This document shows positions 62,892-64,000 of a DNA stretch of 64,000 nucleotides, one piece after another (positions within the stretch are counted from its first letter, which is position 1; every line of letters begins with the position of its first letter). This DNA comes from Pseudoalteromonas sp. A601 (GTDB lineage Bacteria; Pseudomonadota; Gammaproteobacteria; Enterobacterales; Alteromonadaceae), in NCBI RefSeq assembly GCF_002165575.1, contig NZ_MXQF01000003.1:124001-188000 (forward strand), in the 5' to 3' direction. The notes under the pieces are model-generated. The model saw only the letters and a list, made by a program, of their open reading frames with translations, had not been told where the DNA came from and did not search any database. Position numbers and translations under genes: made by a program.

Positions 62892-63461
62892 TCAATTATT
62901 TGGCAGTTGCTGCCAAGCTAAATCCCAGCTTTGGCCAACACCGGGTTCATACAATGGATTATTTTCTTCTTTTACTTTACAGAAACGGTCAAATGGCCAC
63001 GGTTTACATTTATAAATCATTCCTGTTTTTGGCTGTAATACTTTAACCCCTGCGTTGTAGTCATTACTCTTATCAGGGTAAATGTAATCATACGCAGGCT
63101 TAGCTTGCTCCCAATCATCGCATTGAGCAACGCAATGGAATGTTAGCTCCGCTTGTGTGATACCACTTCCATCCAACGCGTAAATTTGATTAGAGCGATA
63201 GCCAATTACCAACCCCTGCTCTGTCATTTTTCCCGCTTCAATTAACGGGATATACATATTAATGTGCTCGGCAATGCGACGAGGCCAATTTTGTGGTTCA
63301 CCTTGCTCACTGTTAGTGATTTTATAATCAAACGATAAATCGACTAGCTCTCCTTGCATATCATAAAAGGTCACCGTCACCATGTCGCCAATAAATAACT
63401 GGGTATGGTGATTTAAGCAACCTATTGCCGACCATTTTCCACAGGCCAATGACGAATGCAT
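62892..63461 (-). CDS. GbpA-like chitin-binding protein lacking the N-terminal LPMO domain
   Basis: I take ATG at 63461; a TTG two codons earlier is possible. Of 189 residues, about 25-110 resemble the second domain of GbpA: FIGDMVTVTFYDMQGE, NWPRRIAEHINMYIPLIEAGK and GYRSNQIYALDGSGITQAEL. Residues 125-185 resemble a CBM73/CBM5-type chitin-binding domain: YNAGVKVLQPKTGMIYKCKPWPFDRFC and YEPGVGQSWDLAW. Full GbpA starts with a secreted AA10 LPMO domain of about 180 residues. That domain and any signal peptide are absent. A c-di-GMP-I riboswitch is intact upstream. I read it as a remnant after deletion; a real cytoplasmic product cannot be excluded. Confidence 0.75.
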   Translation of the reverse strand: MHSSLACGKWSAIGCLNHHTQLFIGDMVTVTFYDMQGELVDLSFDYKITNSEQGEPQNWPRRIAEHINMYIPLIEAGKMTEQGLVIGYRSNQIYALDGSGITQAELTFHCVAQCDDWEQAKPAYDYIYPDKSNDYNAGVKVLQPKTGMIYKCKPWPFDRFCKVKEENNPLYEPGVGQSWDLAWQQLPNN

Positions 63462-63572
63462 AAACAAAGTAACACCTTATGAATACTTAATAGGTACTAT
63501 CCAACATTTACAGAACAAAATAAATACTTTTTTACTAGTTTTAGGCAAATGATACACAGTGAAGGAGACTAC

Positions 63573-63655
63573 CCGTGCAGCAACCCCGCTATCTTAGTAC
63601 TAAACCTTAGACCGGAGGCTTTGCGTCCTAACCTTTCGATTAGTTTGCCAAAACG
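63573..63655 (-). promoter_or_regulatory. Cyclic-di-GMP-I (GEMM-I) riboswitch
   Basis: On the minus strand it reads GGCAAAC, then a stem CTAATC/GGTTAG closed by a GAAA tetraloop, then GGACGCAAAGCCTCCGG, a variable stem, and TAGCGGGGTTGC. These are the defining aptamer parts, matching the V. cholerae Vc2 aptamer: the tetraloop stem, the ACGCAAAGCC ligand-binding strand and the GCGGGG receptor strand. It lies about 110 nt before the GbpA-like start. No clear terminator or anti-terminator lies in the gap, so the control mechanism is not visible. Confidence 0.9.
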
Positions 63656-63660
63656 TTTAA

Positions 63661-63689
63661 AGTATAAAGTGGCGCTTGACAAAGATCAA
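63661..63689 (-). promoter_or_regulatory. Promoter of the riboswitch and GbpA-like transcript
   Basis: On the minus strand TTGATC (63689-63684) and TATACT (63666-63661) are separated by exactly 17 bases. Transcription would start a few bases before the riboswitch aptamer, which is the expected arrangement. Confidence 0.6.
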
Positions 63690-63772
63690 ACAAAAGAATG
63701 CAACCAGAAATAAAAACCAATCCTTAAAACCTATAAACATTCAAAAAGCGGATATCTAATTGCCGGGTATAC

Positions 63773-63803
63773 AAAAGCCAGCATCATTGGTGCTGGCTTT
63801 TTT
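63773..63803. terminator. Intrinsic terminator, probably for the RND pump transcript
   Basis: AGCCAGCA and TGCTGGCT pair around TCATTGG with A-run on one side and T6 on the other, so it can act both ways. It lies just beyond the stop of the minus-strand RND gene at 63821. Confidence 0.8.
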
Positions 63804-63820
63804 AGTTAGGTTGTCGCTTT

Positions 63821-64000
63821 TTACACGGTTTGTCTGTTTCGATTAAAAAGTTTTTTAAGCCTTCTAAATGGACTTCCAAACACCGCACCTATATCACTCA
63901 TCATAATGTATAAACACGGTACCAACACCAAGGTGATCAACGTTGCAAACATAACCGCAAAGCCAAGAGCCACCGCCATTGGAATTACAAACCGTGCTTG
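63821..64000 (-). CDS. RND efflux pump inner-membrane transporter, C-terminal fragment
   Basis: The frame enters at the right edge and ends with TAA at 63821, giving 59 residues. FVIPMAVALGFAVMFATLITLVLVPCLYIMM is the last transmembrane helix of AcrB/MdtB-type pumps, followed by a basic cytoplasmic tail (SPFRRLKKLFNRNRQTV). The rest of the gene is outside the window, so the subfamily cannot be named. Confidence 0.8.
   Translation of the reverse strand, partial: QARFVIPMAVALGFAVMFATLITLVLVPCLYIMMSDIGAVFGSPFRRLKKLFNRNRQTV

Noticed and set aside
63461-63573. Frameshifted LPMO domain upstream of the GbpA-like gene
   Set aside because: Only about 110 nt separate the riboswitch from the start, far too little for an AA10 domain in any frame. 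A deletion is the better explanation.
1-64000. CRISPR array, tRNA or rRNA genes
   Set aside because: No regularly spaced repeats and no recognisable tRNA or rRNA sequences were seen on reading both strands. A tRNAscan-SE run would be needed to exclude a missed tRNA.

Overview
The window looks like a chromosomal segment of a marine gammaproteobacterium of the Alteromonadales, most probably Pseudoalteromonas. This rests on AT-rich coding sequence, TonB-dependent receptors paired with sugar catabolic genes, a sodium-symporter/histidine kinase fusion, YaeQ, oligopeptidase B and GbpA-type chitin-binding domains. No rRNA, tRNA or CRISPR array was seen. The organism assignment is inference from gene content.

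Layout, left to right. (1) 1-10863: an N-acetylgalactosamine locus. Five minus-strand genes (deacetylase cut by the window edge, AgaK, AgaS, AgaZ, AgaR) diverge from a Tat-exported GH109 alpha-N-acetylgalactosaminidase, a large TonB-dependent receptor and a secreted DUF3472 protein. Two near-identical inverted AgaR-type operators lie between the divergent units. (2) 10860-17508: a porin, a tripartite tricarboxylate transporter (TctC, TctB, TctA) and a CitA/CitB-type two-component system in one minus-strand operon. (3) 17840-25794: a ketone-body or hydroxybutyrate module (CoA transferase A and B, 3-hydroxybutyrate dehydrogenase, exported MetX-like hydrolase, GntP permease) divergent from a TonB-dependent receptor and a LuxR-type response regulator. 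(4) 25900-33151: an efflux operon (HlyD, ATPase, MacB/FtsX-type permease) followed by an NtrC-type regulator and its kinase, with a sigma-54-like promoter in front. (5) 33143-36598: a symporter/PAS/kinase/receiver hybrid.

(6) 36711-37338: two tandem, diverged copies of one non-coding unit. Each has Fur-box-like sequence over a strong promoter, a block identical to 10 nt of the RyhB core, and an intrinsic terminator. I read them as duplicated RyhB-like iron-responsive sRNAs. (7) 37377-38330: the GTPase gene ylqF. Its first 11 codons form one end of a 41-bp perfect direct repeat.

(8) 38297-53279: a roughly 15-kb integrative element of P4/satellite type inserted at the 5' end of ylqF. It carries an integrase, an AlpA regulator, RadC-like and DUF2787 proteins, a short second tyrosine recombinase, a YagK/YfjJ-type protein and several unknown genes. 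It also carries two probable defence cassettes: a C5-methyltransferase/McrB-like/DUF2357-nuclease system resembling LlaJI, and a translationally coupled nucleotidyltransferase-DUF262 pair that I cannot match to a named system.

(9) 53538-64000: core genome resumes with type IV minor pilins (PilE, FimU/FimT, PilV, PilW and an oversized PilX-like protein), YaeQ, a lipase-like hydrolase, Dps with an OxyR-type site, and oligopeptidase B. Next comes a c-di-GMP-I riboswitch in front of a GbpA-like chitin-binding protein that has lost its N-terminal LPMO domain. The window closes with the C-terminus of an RND efflux pump.
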